Shown here: one piece after another, positions 7,338-8,114 of the stretch | How positions within the stretch are numbered: the first letter of the stretch is position 1 | Layout of the letters: every line of letters begins with the position of its first letter | From: an uncultured Pseudomonadota bacterium | Lineage (GTDB): Bacteria > Pseudomonadota > Gammaproteobacteria > Burkholderiales > Thiobacillaceae | Assembly (NCBI GenBank): GCA_903883985.1 | Contig: CAISDD010000004.1 | Span: 1-8,114, forward strand | Reading direction: 5' to 3' | DNA length: 8,114 nucleotides | Translations under genes and position numbers: made by a program | The notes under the pieces: generated by a model | Seen by the model: the letters and a program-made list of their open reading frames with translations, nothing else | Database searches by the model: none | What the model was told of the DNA's origin: nothing

Positions 7338-7809
7338 TTAGTCCTTGGCAACGAGCGGGACGGCCGGGTACGACGTCGGCAATCTTCTCCACCACTTGGG
7401 AGACACGAGTCAAGCCGAAGAGGGCGCCGACGCCCAGCACGGCAGTGACCGTGTTGGAGTCCGCCCCGTCGGCGATTTGTTTTCGTAGGTACTGAACCAG
7501 ACTCTCGGTGAAACCGGATATCTGTGCGGTGACATAGCCGTCCAGGTCTTCCGGATTATCGAAGTAGCTATCTTTGTAGCGCTGGTCCGCCATCCAGGTG
7601 GGAAAGGCATTCGTGATATCGATGAGCTGCCAGGCGTGGTCGGCCGCCTTGGTGGCGATTTCGAACTCCACCAGATTGGTGCGCATGCGCATCTCGTCGT
7701 GGGGGTCGTAGACCGCGAAGATGACCCGCTGGATGCCGGCAAGGCCTTGCTGCCAGGGTACGGCGATGTGTTCGCGGTAGACATGAAGCAACCGGGCCAC
7801 CTTACTCAT
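7338..7809 (-). pseudogene. brxB: brxB (DUF1788) BREX protein, broken by internal deletion and frame change
   Basis: BrxB is a small (about 200 aa) cytoplasmic core component of BREX phage defence, with a DUF1788 domain and no known enzymatic activity. The ATG at 7809 is preceded by an AGAAGG ribosome site. About 150 residues are intact, including the family-typical stretches VIFAVYDPHDE, EDLDGY and GALFGLTRVS, up to KIADVVPGR. In the family this is followed by a conserved block of roughly 25-30 residues (LLVFFPG... to ...GWNYL). Here that block is missing: the frame runs into PARCQG, while the adjacent frame reads AVPLVAKD followed by TAA at 7340-7338, which is the expected BrxB C-terminus. 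The deletion scar is therefore at about 7358-7368. The ancestral stop lies 12 bases before brxC, consistent with an operon. The product made today would read on into the brxC start region to 7249 in the wrong frame. Confidence 0.9.
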
Positions 7810-7984
7810 GGAGCCAACCTTCTTCCTCTATCCAGGCCAAAGCCATGGCAACGCGCTTTGACGTTTCGTCAGCACTGCTTTTGTAAAGATATAACAAAAC
7901 CAGCGCGCATCCTTTCCCCAGAGCAGCATCATGGGGGCAAGCCGTATGCGCGAGTGCAAGACCCCCGCGAACGGGTGATGACAT
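7802..7984 (-). CDS. Small ORF between the DUF2442-like gene and brxB, 60 aa, unrecognised
   Basis: The ATG at 7984-7982 shares bases with the preceding TGA stop (TGATG, a coupling-type overlap), and the ORF stops at 7804-7802, eight bases inside brxB. The first half (about residues 1-26) does not look like a protein. The second half, ending in ALAWIEEEGWLHE, has a normal amphipathic composition and could be the tail of an older gene upstream of brxB. I compared it from memory with BrxA (DUF1819) and saw no match; in type 1 BREX loci brxA normally sits here. It may therefore be a remnant of an unrelated gene, or a chance frame. Its existence as a gene is doubtful. Confidence 0.25.
   Translation of the reverse strand: MSSPVRGGLALAHTACPHDAALGKGCALVLLYLYKSSADETSKRVAMALAWIEEEGWLHE
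7859..7871. promoter_or_regulatory. Perfect palindrome upstream of brxB, possible operator
   Basis: The sequence TGACGTTTCGTCA has 5-bp perfect arms around three bases and lies 50 bases before the brxB start. It could be a binding site for a dimeric regulator of the BREX operon, but it also lies inside the 60-codon ORF. No regulator gene is visible, and short palindromes like this occur by chance. I found no convincing -35/-10 pair placed around it. Confidence 0.25.
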
Positions 7985-8114
7985 CAAGCGGCGACCAGTA
8001 CCGAATCATCGTAAAGTGTTTCCGGCGCAATATCTATATTGCCGGGCCAAACCACCGTCCCATAATCCACTTTGGCTTGAGCAAACAAATGCTCATTCTT
8101 GATTTTCGTAAAAG
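7984..8114 (-). CDS. DUF2442-like protein, C-terminal part (cut by window edge)
   Basis: This is the last 42 residues of a reading frame entering from the right edge and ending at a TGA at 7986-7984. The visible residues include FAQAKVDYGTVVWPGNIDI followed by APETLYDDS. This closely resembles the conserved end of small DUF2442 proteins, where a G-T-x-x-W-P-[G/N] motif is followed by D-I and an LY pair. The family is small (usually under 100 residues), has no well-defined function, and is often found next to DUF4160 proteins or among toxin-antitoxin-like genes; the neighbour that would show this is outside the window. The frame has no defects in the visible part. It stands immediately upstream of the BREX remnant on the same strand and is probably not part of it. 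The family call rests on remembered motif similarity, so it is good but not certain. Confidence 0.75.
   Translation of the reverse strand, partial: FTKIKNEHLFAQAKVDYGTVVWPGNIDIAPETLYDDSVLVAA

Noticed and set aside
1..8114. CRISPR array, tRNA or rRNA genes.
   Set aside because: No regularly spaced repeats and no tRNA-like or rRNA-like stretch were seen on either strand.

Overview
The window is a GC-rich, proteobacterial-looking chromosome segment (gamma- or betaproteobacterial by the character of its proteins; this is inference). Every gene I can support lies on the minus strand, so transcription runs from high to low coordinates. The core is the remains of a BREX phage-defence locus in the order brxB - brxC - [vapBC] - pglX. 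The reading frames are still easy to recognise, but each BREX gene is broken.

Region by region, in the direction of transcription: 8114-7984 is the C-terminal end of a DUF2442-type protein. A 60-codon ORF of unknown meaning (7984-7802) bridges to brxB at the place where brxA would normally sit. brxB (7809-7338) has lost an internal block near its C-terminus and changed frame. brxC (7325-3868) is almost full length, but has one frameshift just after the Walker A motif and four in-frame stop codons (TAG, TAG, TAG, TGA) in its C-terminal third. An intact vapB-vapC toxin-antitoxin pair (3815-3141) follows, with its own promoter and a palindromic operator placed right at the brxC stop codon. pglX (3130-1337) has two frameshifts and stops about half way through the usual protein. 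The rest of pglX, and pglZ and brxL, are not in the window.

Below pglX (1350-1) the content changes to accessory or mobile DNA: a possible IS21-like end, a strongly T-poor leader, a broken zinc-ribbon gene with glutamine-rich repeats (1200-624), the first codons of a second gene overlapping it by ATGA, and a 186-bp element with 13-bp perfect terminal inverted repeats (385-570) that cuts off the second gene. Nothing convincing is coded in 1-384.

Taken together, an anti-phage island has decayed by point mutation, small deletions and truncation, while the addiction module inside it has kept every catalytic residue and its control region. That contrast is the main point of interest. I see no complete new system. 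I work from memory of protein families and have run no search.
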